Shown one piece after another: positions 6,855 through 13,029 of a stretch of 13,029 bases of DNA (positions are counted from its first letter, which is position 1; every line of letters starts with the position of its first letter). Both the position numbers and the translations under genes were made by a program. The DNA is taken from assembly GCA_019348515.1 (NCBI GenBank), contig JAHWJF010000039.1, positions 1 to 13,029 on the forward strand. The letters run 5' to 3'. Under the pieces are notes generated by a model that was given only the letters and a program-made list of their open reading frames with translations, ran no database searches and was not told the origin of the DNA. The DNA comes from Chloroflexota bacterium (GTDB lineage Bacteria > Chloroflexota > Chloroflexia > Thermomicrobiales > UBA6265).

Positions 6855-7337
6855 CTACCGGCCTGAGCCCTGGCTGTTCAACGACATCTCATTCCAGCGC
6901 GGCCGGGACTTGATCCATTGCACCGCGGAATGCCCGGCGCGCACCATCTCAGCCTCGTTGTTCGAAGCGCTCTGAACACGCGCCATGACATCCCACGTCG
7001 CGTGCTTGGCATCGCGATGTCGAGCTTGATGGAGCACCTGCGGCGGTCCCAACAACCGGCCAACGGTCGAATATTGAACGACCCACCCCTCGCCGGTGAG
7101 GGAGAGCGTGACCTCGGCACGGTCGCTCTTCCAGGTAAACGCGTCGCCGGCCGTGATGTCGTACTGTCCCCCACCCACTGCTGTCCCCGTCCCCTCACCA
7201 GCAGCGTGCCGCTGCGCCGAACGTTCGTCGGGCATCGCTTCGGATCTCGCAAAGCCTTGACTGGTCGTCCCTGGAAGGGACGTGGCAAAGGTCTGACGCG
7301 GCATCCCCCTGGTCCGCGGCGGCCCCAGCCGGCTCAA
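6855..7337 (-). CDS. Uncharacterised small protein between the M48 protease and mutM genes
   Basis: This is a predicted cytoplasmic protein of up to 160 residues that I do not recognise. The longest frame begins at TTG 7337 without a clear Shine-Dalgarno sequence. The first 34 residues are Arg/Pro/Thr-rich and may not be translated; internal ATGs at 7304 and 7235 are alternatives. From about residue 58 the sequence looks like a folded domain: YDITAGDAFTWKSDRAEVTL and VVQYSTVGRLLG suggest beta strands. A charged helical half follows (about 100-150) with many His, Arg and Trp (HQARHRDAKHATW, AVQWIKSRPRW). It has no cysteines and no membrane segment. It is favoured over the overlapping plus-strand frame because it fits exactly between its same-strand neighbours (20 nt after the protease stop, 19 nt before mutM) and looks more protein-like. 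Confidence 0.6.
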   Translation of the reverse strand: MSRLGPPRTRGMPRQTFATSLPGTTSQGFARSEAMPDERSAQRHAAGEGTGTAVGGGQYDITAGDAFTWKSDRAEVTLSLTGEGWVVQYSTVGRLLGPPQVLHQARHRDAKHATWDVMARVQSASNNEAEMVRAGHSAVQWIKSRPRWNEMSLNSQGSGR

Positions 7338-7357
7338 TGCAGAAACGCGATTCTAGC

Positions 7358-8575
7358 TTATCGCGTCGCCTTGCTGTCACCCCCAATCTGTGACACGGAC
7401 CCGGCGAGCCCATCCTCTCGGAACCGACGCTCGGTTTCGCGTGCGGCACGGATGCGTTCAACGATCGGCGGATGCGAATAGAGCATGAGGACTACCGGCC
7501 GCGGCGGGTCTGGATCGGCCAGACTCTCCGCCGCCAGTCGCTCCATTGCGTGGGCATAGGCCTCGCCGTTCCGCGTGAGCTCGACGGCGAACCGGTCGGT
7601 GCGCCGCTCGATGGCGCGACTGAACGCCGCCTGAATCGGCATCATGACAAACCCCATCGCGGTCAGGAGCAGCGCCAGTACGGGAAGGGACGCCTCGTCA
7701 CCAGGGGCGGTCACCCCAGTTTGGCGACTGGTTCGCCGCAGGACCGGCGGCGAGACTCGGGAGAGGAGCCAGGCAAGTCCGAACCCAGCGCCCGCGCCGA
7801 ACCCAATCAGCCGCCAAATGTCGCCGTGGACCTGATGACCAAGCTCGTGAGCCACGACTGCCTCGATCTCATCCTCCGAGAATTTCGAGAGCAGCGTGTC
7901 GCCGAGCACGATGCGCTTGGTATTACCAAGTCCGGTAAACATGGCATTCGGTTTTTCGCTCTGCCGGCTCATGTCCATCTCGAAGACGTCGCTGATCCGC
8001 ACGCCACTCCGTGAGGCCAACGCCCGGATACGGGCGGCCAGCGCTTCGTCACGCAAGGGATCGAATCGATTGAAGAGGGGCATCAAGAGCACCGGGGCCA
8101 GATTGCTGAGGACGACCGTGAGGGGCACAGAGGCGGCGGCCAGGATCAACCACCAATCCCGCGTCCTGCGCCGAATGACCGCGAAGGCGGCGGTCAGGAG
8201 CGGCGTCTGCAGGAGGACACCCACAAGGAGTCCCTTGAGCTGGTCTTCGACCCAGCCGCTGGCCGTTTGCTTCGTCAGACCGAAGCGCCGCTCCACCGCA
8301 TGCCCGCCGATATACGAGATCGGCAGGGCGGACAGCCACGAGAGCGCCGTGGTCAACGCGATGAACACCGGCGCGGTCAGAGGCCGGTCGGGCAGCAGAC
8401 GGTCGATTGCCTCCTTGAGCCGGAGCGCCCGGCTATCCGACGCGAACCACGCGAGTCGCACCACCGACCAGAGCGTCGACGCGATGAGAACGACCAGCCT
8501 GGTTCGGCTGTAGCGTTTCGCCTTGGCCACGTCAAGGCCGGGAATATCGATGCGATCAGTATCAGCCTTTGTCAT
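7358..8575 (-). CDS. M48-family membrane metalloprotease (Ste24/CAAX-protease-like)
   Basis: This is a zinc endopeptidase embedded in the membrane, 405 residues from the ATG at 8575. The zinc motif HELGH is at 243-247 with the third ligand Glu323 in the SRAIERRTDRFAVELT block. NAMFTGLGNTKRIVLGDTLL and the C-terminal YSHPPIVERI are typical of Ste24-type M48 enzymes. Hydrophobic segments occur at about 26-45, 69-90, 114-134, 142-166, 255-274 and 296-318, consistent with a multispanning protein larger than HtpX. In eukaryotes Ste24 processes prenylated proteins; bacterial homologues probably act in membrane protein quality control, so the substrate is unknown. In-frame TTG (8596) and GTG (8590) codons lie upstream; none of the starts has a strong Shine-Dalgarno sequence, and I prefer ATG. 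The gene begins about 30 nt after the AttH-like gene and is probably cotranscribed with it. Confidence 0.92.
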   Translation of the reverse strand: MTKADTDRIDIPGLDVAKAKRYSRTRLVVLIASTLWSVVRLAWFASDSRALRLKEAIDRLLPDRPLTAPVFIALTTALSWLSALPISYIGGHAVERRFGLTKQTASGWVEDQLKGLLVGVLLQTPLLTAAFAVIRRRTRDWWLILAAASVPLTVVLSNLAPVLLMPLFNRFDPLRDEALAARIRALASRSGVRISDVFEMDMSRQSEKPNAMFTGLGNTKRIVLGDTLLSKFSEDEIEAVVAHELGHQVHGDIWRLIGFGAGAGFGLAWLLSRVSPPVLRRTSRQTGVTAPGDEASLPVLALLLTAMGFVMMPIQAAFSRAIERRTDRFAVELTRNGEAYAHAMERLAAESLADPDPPRPVVLMLYSHPPIVERIRAARETERRFREDGLAGSVSQIGGDSKATR

Positions 8576-8605
8576 CAGTGGTGCTTTCACGTTCAACGCG
8601 GCGTT

Positions 8606-9718
8606 TTACCGCACCGGTGTGGCCACCGGCACCCCGTTGTCCAGGTCCAGCGGCTCGTACGGGGCGTATCCCGTAAGCTCGACGTAGCCATACCCGCCTA
8701 CCGGTTGACCGCGAAACGTCGCCTCCACGACCGCCTCGCCCTCCCAGTAGATCACACCCGTCGTCGCCCGTGTGTCGAGCTCCTGGTCGGACAGCGATGG
8801 GGTTACGTGCATCGTCAGGTCGTGGTCCGGCACGTCTATTGTCCATCTTGAGGGATATGTCGTTCCGGTCCCCGGGCTAGTCCACTCGCCCTCGGCGTTC
8901 ACCAGGAAGTCTCCGGCGCCCAGGACGGAGAGTTGCCCAGTAGGGCTCACGATCGACCCGTCGACGCGAAGTGCCTCCCCCTCGACGTCGCGAATCAGGT
9001 AGAGCATCACGTCCGTTCCGTCCTCGAGCTGGACCGCGAACCAATCCCACCCGCCATCCTCGAATGTCTCAAAATCACCCCACTGGTGATCCATCCAGGC
9101 TTCGCCGGTCACCGGCAGCGGTCCCTGACCGAGGTCGAGCGTGCCGGAGACATTCAGCCGCGTCCAAGAGTAGTAGTAGGAGGCAGTGCCATTGCCATAG
9201 TCGATATATCCATCGCCGTCATGCAGTGCGGCGGCCTTCGTGGTTGCCGCTTCGAGACGCACGGCGTACCCAGGCATGCTGGCGGCCAGATCGAACTCGC
9301 CGCCGCCACCCCGCATCGTCCACCCACTCAGGTCGATGTCGAGCGGCGCCGCGTCGCCGGCGACCCCCGCCGCGCCCTGGATCCGCTGATCGAAATTGAA
9401 CCGGCCGTCTGGATTGTCCGTGACCGCGAAGTGCGAGACGTACCCTTCGAGATCGCTGTCCCGCGCCCGAAAGGTGACGTATTCGAATCCATAGCGACCG
9501 CCATCCTGGGTGAACAGATGCCCGGTGAAGTACCACCACTCGATGGTGCTGTCGTGCGGACCATCGTCTCGCGGAAACTCGATCGGAACCGGCGCGTCGG
9601 AGGCACTCGGCGTCCCCTGAGACGCCGCGGTGGCCGGCGCGGCAAGCGCGACTAACGTCAGGCAGGCTAACAGCCGTCCCAGCGCGACCAAACGCGGCGC
9701 CAATTGACCCGACTTCAC
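8606..9718 (-). CDS. Secreted AttH/CrtC-like lipocalin-fold protein (COG5621-type predicted secreted hydrolase)
   Basis: This is a predicted exported protein of 370 residues. The N-terminus has basic residues (Lys2, Arg9, Arg14), a hydrophobic stretch and a likely signal peptidase I site near residue 31 (APATAAS). The mature part carries the AttH/carotenoid 1,2-hydratase signatures: HDSTIEWWYFTGHL (about 55-68), GEAWMDHQWG (205-214), and GWDWFAVQLEDG followed by VMLYLIRD (223-243). CrtC hydrates carotenoid end groups, but most COG5621 proteins have no proven substrate and none is claimed here. The frame is open upstream, but the true start is GTG 9718: GGAGGAG lies five bases before it, and the longer frame would run antisense-like through the MMPL gene. 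Its first codon overlaps the MMPL stop as GTGA, indicating translational coupling. A carotenoid pathway is not visible nearby. Confidence 0.88.
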   Translation of the reverse strand: MKSGQLAPRLVALGRLLACLTLVALAAPATAASQGTPSASDAPVPIEFPRDDGPHDSTIEWWYFTGHLFTQDGGRYGFEYVTFRARDSDLEGYVSHFAVTDNPDGRFNFDQRIQGAAGVAGDAAPLDIDLSGWTMRGGGGEFDLAASMPGYAVRLEAATTKAAALHDGDGYIDYGNGTASYYYSWTRLNVSGTLDLGQGPLPVTGEAWMDHQWGDFETFEDGGWDWFAVQLEDGTDVMLYLIRDVEGEALRVDGSIVSPTGQLSVLGAGDFLVNAEGEWTSPGTGTTYPSRWTIDVPDHDLTMHVTPSLSDQELDTRATTGVIYWEGEAVVEATFRGQPVGGYGYVELTGYAPYEPLDLDNGVPVATPVR

Positions 9719-11991
9719 ACTGACTCCTCCACTAACGGCCGCGCGGGCAGCACCCGTCGCAATGGTGACGGCAACCACCAATTCCAGTCTCCAAGCAAGC
9801 GCATGGTCGAGGGCACCAGCAGCGCCCGCACCACGGTGGCGTCGAGGAACACGGCGAGCGCGATCCCGAAGCCGAGGGCCTTGATCAGCACCACGTCGGC
9901 GGTGACGAACGACGCGGTGACCACCACCACCAGAAGTGCGGCCGACGTGATAATCCGCCCCGAGCGCTGCAATCCGATAGCCACGGCTTGCGTATTGTTC
10001 CCGGTCCGCTCCCACTCCTCGCGAATCCGCGACAGCAGGAAGACCTCATAGTCCATGCTCAAGCCGAAGAGGACGCAGAACATGATCACCGGCAGCGACG
10101 CTTCGACGAACCCGAGTGCGGTGAAGCCCAGAAAGCGGCTCAGATGCCCCTCCTGGAAGACCCAGACGAGCGCGCCGTACGACGCCAGGATCGACAGCCC
10201 GTTCATCAGGACTGCCTTCAGCGGTAGGAGCACGGAGCGGAACAACACCAGCAGCACCAGATAGGTCGCCGCGACCACGAGCGCGATCGCTTTCGGGAAG
10301 TCCGCATACATCTCGGCAACCACGTCGACGATCTCCGCCGTTCCCCCATCGACGAGGACCGTCAGACCAGCGGGCTCCAGCGACCGCAGCTCGGTGAGCA
10401 GGGCCTTGTTCTCCTCGTCGTTCGGCAGGTAATCGGTGTACGCCAGGATGACGGCCGCATTGTCGTTCACGAGACGACCGGCACCGGTATCGACTCCGAG
10501 CCGGTTCAGGCCTCGTTGCAGCATGGCCACCCCGACTGCCTGCTCTTTGGGGAGGGCCGGAGGAACGACGCTTTGCACCCGAGTCACGCGCGGATCGGCG
10601 CTAAGCCGTGCCCCAATATCGTAAATCTCGCCAAGTTGCTCCCCGGAGAAGATGTCCCCCGGAGATTCGGATTGGAGGACGATCAGGAACGGCGAAATTT
10701 CCCCGGCTCCATACTCCTCGACCAGAATGTCGAACGCCTGTCGTGATGGCAGGTCGGGCGGCAGGATCGTAGCGTCGGGCGAGGAAATATTCGCCCGCAG
10801 AAACGGAGCGCCGAGCAGCAGGAGCAGGGCCAGCGTCGGGATGAGCACGGCGATTGGTCGCGCCATCACGGCGTGCGAGAGGCGGACCCAGAACCCTTCC
10901 CGGCCGGCATCGACAACGGATCGCCACGGCAGTGAAAAGCGGTCGATCCGGGTCCCGACGACAGAGAGCAGCGCTGGCAGCAGTGTGAGCGCGGCGACGG
11001 TCGACCAGGCGACGACGATGACGCCGGAGATGCCGACGGAGCGCAAGAACATGAACTCGAAGAGGGCGAGTCCCATCAGGCCGATGAGCACGGTCGCGCC
11101 GGAGAAGAAGACCGCTTTGCCCGCCGTGGCAACGGTGCGCTCGACGGCTTGGGGCACGTTCCCGGCACTAAGTGCCAGCTCCTCCCGAAAGCGAGATGTG
11201 ACGAACAGCGAGTAGTCGACCGCGAGGCCGAGTCCGAGCATGGTCGCCAGATTGAGGACGAATATCGAGAGATCCGTCACTCGCGTCGCGAGGTAGAGGG
11301 AGACGAGCACCAGCGCGACCCCGGCGGCGCCGACGGCCAGCGGCATCAGCGCGGCGATGACGGAGCCAAAGACGATCAGGAGGGCGATCAGCGCGATCGG
11401 AAAGACGATGACTTCGGCCCGGCGAAGATCACGCTGGCTCACCGTCTCGATGTCGCGATAAAACGCTCCTGCCCCCGCAAGCGACATCCGCACCTCGTCC
11501 TGCGGCACGAGCGCGGCTTCGAACTCCGGCACCAGTCGCTGCGCTTCTTCCGGTGCCTGCGAGAGCCCGACGATGGCGTACGCGGTATCGCCATCGTCCG
11601 AGATCAGGTGCCGATCGGCGGAAGGGAGGATGACGTCCGCGACGCCCGGCAGATCGCGAACGCCGGCCAAAGACCGGCCGACCGCCGCCTGGAATGCTGG
11701 ATCATCGGCCTTCAGGGTGTCTGATTGATAGATGACGAGCAGGGTCGACGGCGCGAAGCCGAGCTCGCGCTGCAGCACCTCACGCGCTTGCGCCGCCTCC
11801 GTATTCGGTGAGGAGAATCCACCAACCTTCAGCGCCCCGCCGAGGCGGGGTAGAACCGGGAGCGCCAGGAGCAACGAGAGCCCCCAGACGATCAGGATCA
11901 CCCACCGCCAGCGGTATGCCGTCCTGCCGAGAAAAGCAAACACGTTTGCGTTACTGAACCTCTCCAGAGCAGATTGCCGTGAACGTTGCAT
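9715..11991 (-). CDS. MMPL-family (RND superfamily) membrane transporter
   Basis: This is an inner-membrane exporter of 758 residues with the duplicated MMPL architecture: one membrane helix (about 29-47), a large extracytoplasmic domain (about 50-190), a five-helix bundle (about 190-345), then the same plan again (helix about 379-397, loop about 400-565, bundle about 568-733). Each half has the proton-relay Asp-Tyr pair in its signature: GLGLAVDYSLFVTSRFREE (Asp259) and FGLSMDYEVFLLSRIREEW (Asp647). Mycobacterial MmpL and hopanoid exporter HpnN relatives move lipids by proton motive force; the substrate here is not known. The start is uncertain: ATG 11991 has only a weak Shine-Dalgarno sequence, and GTG 11943 (Val17) better matches usual family N-termini but its nearest GGAGAGG is about 15 nt away. 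It is the first gene of the minus-strand run, and its stop overlaps the AttH-like start by 4 nt. Confidence 0.94.
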   Translation of the reverse strand: MQRSRQSALERFSNANVFAFLGRTAYRWRWVILIVWGLSLLLALPVLPRLGGALKVGGFSSPNTEAAQAREVLQRELGFAPSTLLVIYQSDTLKADDPAFQAAVGRSLAGVRDLPGVADVILPSADRHLISDDGDTAYAIVGLSQAPEEAQRLVPEFEAALVPQDEVRMSLAGAGAFYRDIETVSQRDLRRAEVIVFPIALIALLIVFGSVIAALMPLAVGAAGVALVLVSLYLATRVTDLSIFVLNLATMLGLGLAVDYSLFVTSRFREELALSAGNVPQAVERTVATAGKAVFFSGATVLIGLMGLALFEFMFLRSVGISGVIVVAWSTVAALTLLPALLSVVGTRIDRFSLPWRSVVDAGREGFWVRLSHAVMARPIAVLIPTLALLLLLGAPFLRANISSPDATILPPDLPSRQAFDILVEEYGAGEISPFLIVLQSESPGDIFSGEQLGEIYDIGARLSADPRVTRVQSVVPPALPKEQAVGVAMLQRGLNRLGVDTGAGRLVNDNAAVILAYTDYLPNDEENKALLTELRSLEPAGLTVLVDGGTAEIVDVVAEMYADFPKAIALVVAATYLVLLVLFRSVLLPLKAVLMNGLSILASYGALVWVFQEGHLSRFLGFTALGFVEASLPVIMFCVLFGLSMDYEVFLLSRIREEWERTGNNTQAVAIGLQRSGRIITSAALLVVVVTASFVTADVVLIKALGFGIALAVFLDATVVRALLVPSTMRLLGDWNWWLPSPLRRVLPARPLVEESV
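9724..9730 (-). promoter_or_regulatory. Ribosome binding site inside the MMPL gene end that decides the AttH-like start
   Basis: GGAGGAG lies within the last codons of the MMPL transporter gene (encoding Glu-Glu), five bases before the GTG at 9718. It selects this GTG over the 99-residue upstream extension and supports translational coupling. Confidence 0.75.
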
Positions 11992-12112
11992 TCCAGAGCG
12001 CTAGCGAACTCGCGGAACCCCGTGTCTCTGGAGACGCGCGACATTCGGCCGGTGTTGCTTCCCTCCACAAAGCAGCAAGGCTCTTCAAGCCCGGTATGGT
12101 GCTCTGGCCCGA

Positions 12113-12128
12113 TCAGCGACTCTGCTGA
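12113..12128. other. Intergenic stretch 11992-12182, with one small stem-loop
   Basis: In the 191-bp gap between the DUF952 stop and the MMPL start I see only short structures: TCAGC-GACTCT-GCTGA (the span given here), and GTCTC-TG-GAGAC further toward the MMPL gene. Neither is followed by a T-run. No convincing promoter box could be assigned to the MMPL gene by eye, and no small gene is apparent. Confidence 0.2.
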
Positions 12129-12182
12129 GCGTCGACGGGTTCACATGATCGCCTGAAGTGCAGTTTCCGTGCCGCGCCCGCA

Positions 12183-12539
12183 CTACAGGAGGTGCTCTGG
12201 CGCCGGGGCGCCGATCGCCATGAATGCTCCATCCGGCGCCCGCTCGACCCGGAATACTCGCCGCACGGCATCACGTTCCAGGGGGCCGTAGATATGTGGA
12301 TAGTTCCGTTCATCATCCTCATAGATCGCTGACGCAGACACACGATCGAGATCGACCTCGAGGAGGAGAAACGGGCGCGGATCGTCCGTGTAGTAACGAT
12401 TCGCCACCTCGAGCACCAGCGCTTCACCGTCCGTACAATGGATGAATCCCTCGTCACCAAACACTTCTGGCCGGTACTCGTTCCGAGACCGGTGTTCCAC
12501 CCATACGGGCTCCGGGGTCAGGTGGAATGTCAGGCGCAT
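12183..12539 (-). CDS. DUF952 domain-containing protein
   Basis: This is a small cytoplasmic protein of 118 residues made of a single DUF952 domain of unknown function. The matching features are FHLTPEPVW at the N-terminus, EYRPEVFGDEGFIHCTDGE (about 21-39), VANRYY, LLLEVDLDRV, and NYPHIYGPLERDAVRRV (about 78-94); the GFIHC and PHIYGPL motifs are the family hallmarks. The length is normal for the family. The start is ATG 12539 with no strong Shine-Dalgarno sequence. The gene is transcribed in the same direction as its neighbours but separated by 166-191 bp on each side, so it may be a single-gene unit. The conserved His and Cys in FIHC suggest an active or binding site; this is inference only. 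Confidence 0.9.
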   Translation of the reverse strand: MRLTFHLTPEPVWVEHRSRNEYRPEVFGDEGFIHCTDGEALVLEVANRYYTDDPRPFLLLEVDLDRVSASAIYEDDERNYPHIYGPLERDAVRRVFRVERAPDGAFMAIGAPAPEHLL

Positions 12540-12605
12540 TGGTTGTCCGGCGTGCTCTCACTCAACGTTCTCTCACCTCGCAATGGTTTCGCGGTTGTGT
12601 CAAAG

Positions 12606-12642
12606 CCGATCACGATACCGCACCAATCGGTGATCGGTGATC
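12606..12642. repeat. Inverted and tandem repeats upstream of the DUF952 gene
   Basis: CCGATCAC (12606-12613) and GTGATCGG (12630-12637) form a perfect 8-bp inverted repeat with a 16-nt spacer. A second GTGATC follows at 12637-12642, and the heptamer ATCGGTG is repeated in tandem (12626-12639). CACC-AATC-GGTG (12621-12632) is nested within. The cluster lies about 70-100 bp upstream of the DUF952 ATG, so it may be an operator or an attenuator. There is no T-run to mark it as a terminator. Confidence 0.4.
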
Positions 12643-12705
12643 AAGGATCGCCCCGGGGCTCGTCCGCGGTTGCGTTGCGCCTAGGACAACGCGCCCGGCC
12701 GGTAG

Positions 12706-13029
12706 CTAGCCGTCCTGCTCGATGGCCTCGGTCCAATCGAAAACTTCGGCCTGTGTCATTGATCCACCGTGCGAATTGAGGCGCGGGTCGTGGTATCCCC
12801 AGTCCTCGATGTCGGTGAGGTACTGGGCACGAGAGATAAGCGGCCCCCTGCAGATGCGATCGGTATCGGGCGCAGAGTGGAAAGCCGTTGGAACTCGCTC
12901 AAGCAACTCATGAAGGACCCAGTCAGGGACATTCGACGCCTCGGCGGGGTACACGTACGCGAACAGAATGAGGTGGCTGAGCAGGACCGGCCAGTTCTCG
13001 CCGAAGCGCTGCAGCAATCTCGGCCAGTC
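12706..13029 (-). CDS. C-terminal part of a probable nucleotidyltransferase-like protein; N-terminus beyond the window
   Basis: The frame is open through the right edge of the window and ends at TAG 12706, leaving about 107 residues. The visible sequence, beginning DWPRLLQRFGENWPVLLSHL, then HLILFAYVYPAEASNVPDWV and LHELLERV, resembles the C-terminal helical part of small proteins annotated as nucleotidyltransferases of the antitoxin/DUF6036-like kind. That resemblance is from memory, and the catalytic GS...D.D motif would lie outside the window. The tail has ISRAQYLTDIEDWGY and MTQAEVFDWTEAIEQDG. An in-frame TTG near 13017 is unlikely to be the start because homologous-looking sequence continues upstream of it. 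The gene is 166 bp upstream of the DUF952 gene on the same strand. Confidence 0.6.
   Translation of the reverse strand, partial: DWPRLLQRFGENWPVLLSHLILFAYVYPAEASNVPDWVLHELLERVPTAFHSAPDTDRICRGPLISRAQYLTDIEDWGYHDPRLNSHGGSMTQAEVFDWTEAIEQDG

Noticed and set aside
6918..7481. Plus-strand open frame of 187 codons
   Set aside because: It overlaps both the unknown minus-strand gene and the end of the M48 gene antisense. It has no recognisable domain and is Arg/Pro-rich.
8267..9655. Several plus-strand open frames of about 140-240 codons across the AttH-like and M48 genes
   Set aside because: All are shadows of well-identified minus-strand genes in GC-rich sequence.
9719..10015. N-terminal extension of the AttH-like frame (99 residues)
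   Set aside because: It lies inside the MMPL gene in another frame, is Arg/Gly-rich and low in complexity. The GTG at 9718 has an excellent Shine-Dalgarno sequence followed by a signal peptide.
11149..11724. Plus-strand open frame of 191 codons, rich in Asp, Arg and Gly
   Set aside because: It is antisense to the first MMPL domain and has no motif.
9715..11991. Reading the MMPL transporter as a multidrug AcrB-type RND pump
   Set aside because: It has MMPL-type Asp-Tyr signatures and about 750 residues rather than the roughly 1040 of AcrB. No membrane fusion protein or outer-membrane channel gene is adjacent.
12098..12201. Direct repeat GGTGCTCTGGC at 12098-12108 and 12191-12201, considered as an attachment site or target duplication
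   Set aside because: It is only 11 bp, one copy lies inside the DUF952 coding end, no integrase or transposase is nearby, and short repeats like this are expected in a window of this size.
1..13029. Search by eye for tRNA genes, CRISPR arrays, transposases, phage genes and riboswitches
   Set aside because: No T-loop-like GGTTCGAATCC context with a cloverleaf, no regularly spaced repeats, no transposase or integrase motifs, and no known riboswitch core were seen.

Overview
The window is a GC-rich, tightly packed stretch of bacterial chromosome. I see no rRNA, tRNA, CRISPR array, insertion sequence, phage gene or plasmid gene. Several starts are GTG or TTG with good Shine-Dalgarno sequences. 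The gene set is trehalose synthase, an AzgA-type purine permease, a sirtuin, MutM, a Ste24-like M48 protease, an MMPL transporter with a secreted AttH/CrtC-like protein, and a DUF952 protein. This set and the codon style would fit a Chloroflexota (Thermomicrobia/Sphaerobacter-like) or actinobacterial genome. That placement is a guess from gene content, not a computed assignment.

Layout. (1) 1-1565, minus: trehalose synthase TreS, cut by the window edge at its C-terminus. (2) 1566-1732: divergent promoter region. (3) 1733-2863, plus: ArsR-type regulator with a large N-terminal domain. (4) 2919-4972, minus: an NCS2/AzgA-type purine permease preceded by an uncharacterised TPR-like protein, probably one transcription unit. 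(5) 4973-5174: divergent regulatory region with two small palindromes. (6) 5175-5993, plus: Sir2-family deacylase with a TTG start, overlapping mutM tail to tail. (7) 5966-11991, minus: a collinear run in transcription order MMPL transporter, secreted AttH/CrtC-like protein, M48 protease, unknown small protein, MutM. Gaps are about 20-30 nt or less and one junction overlaps by 4 nt, so it reads as an operon. (8) 12183-12539, minus: DUF952 protein. (9) 12706-13029, minus: the C-terminal part of a probable nucleotidyltransferase-like protein, cut by the window edge.

How the genes may work together. The MMPL and AttH-like genes are translationally coupled and both act at or outside the membrane, so a shared role in lipid or hydrophobic-metabolite export and processing is the most natural reading. 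The membrane protease downstream may belong to the same envelope function. The unknown protein and MutM at the end look like passengers or coexpressed housekeeping genes. TreS and the ArsR regulator share a divergent promoter region whose predicted -35 boxes fall in two copies of the same heptamer, so the regulator may control itself and treS.

Overall this is an ordinary chromosomal region. I found no strong case for a wholly new system. The best leads are the coupled MMPL/AttH module with its collinear neighbours, the unrecognised 160-residue protein inside that run, and the treS/arsR promoter architecture.
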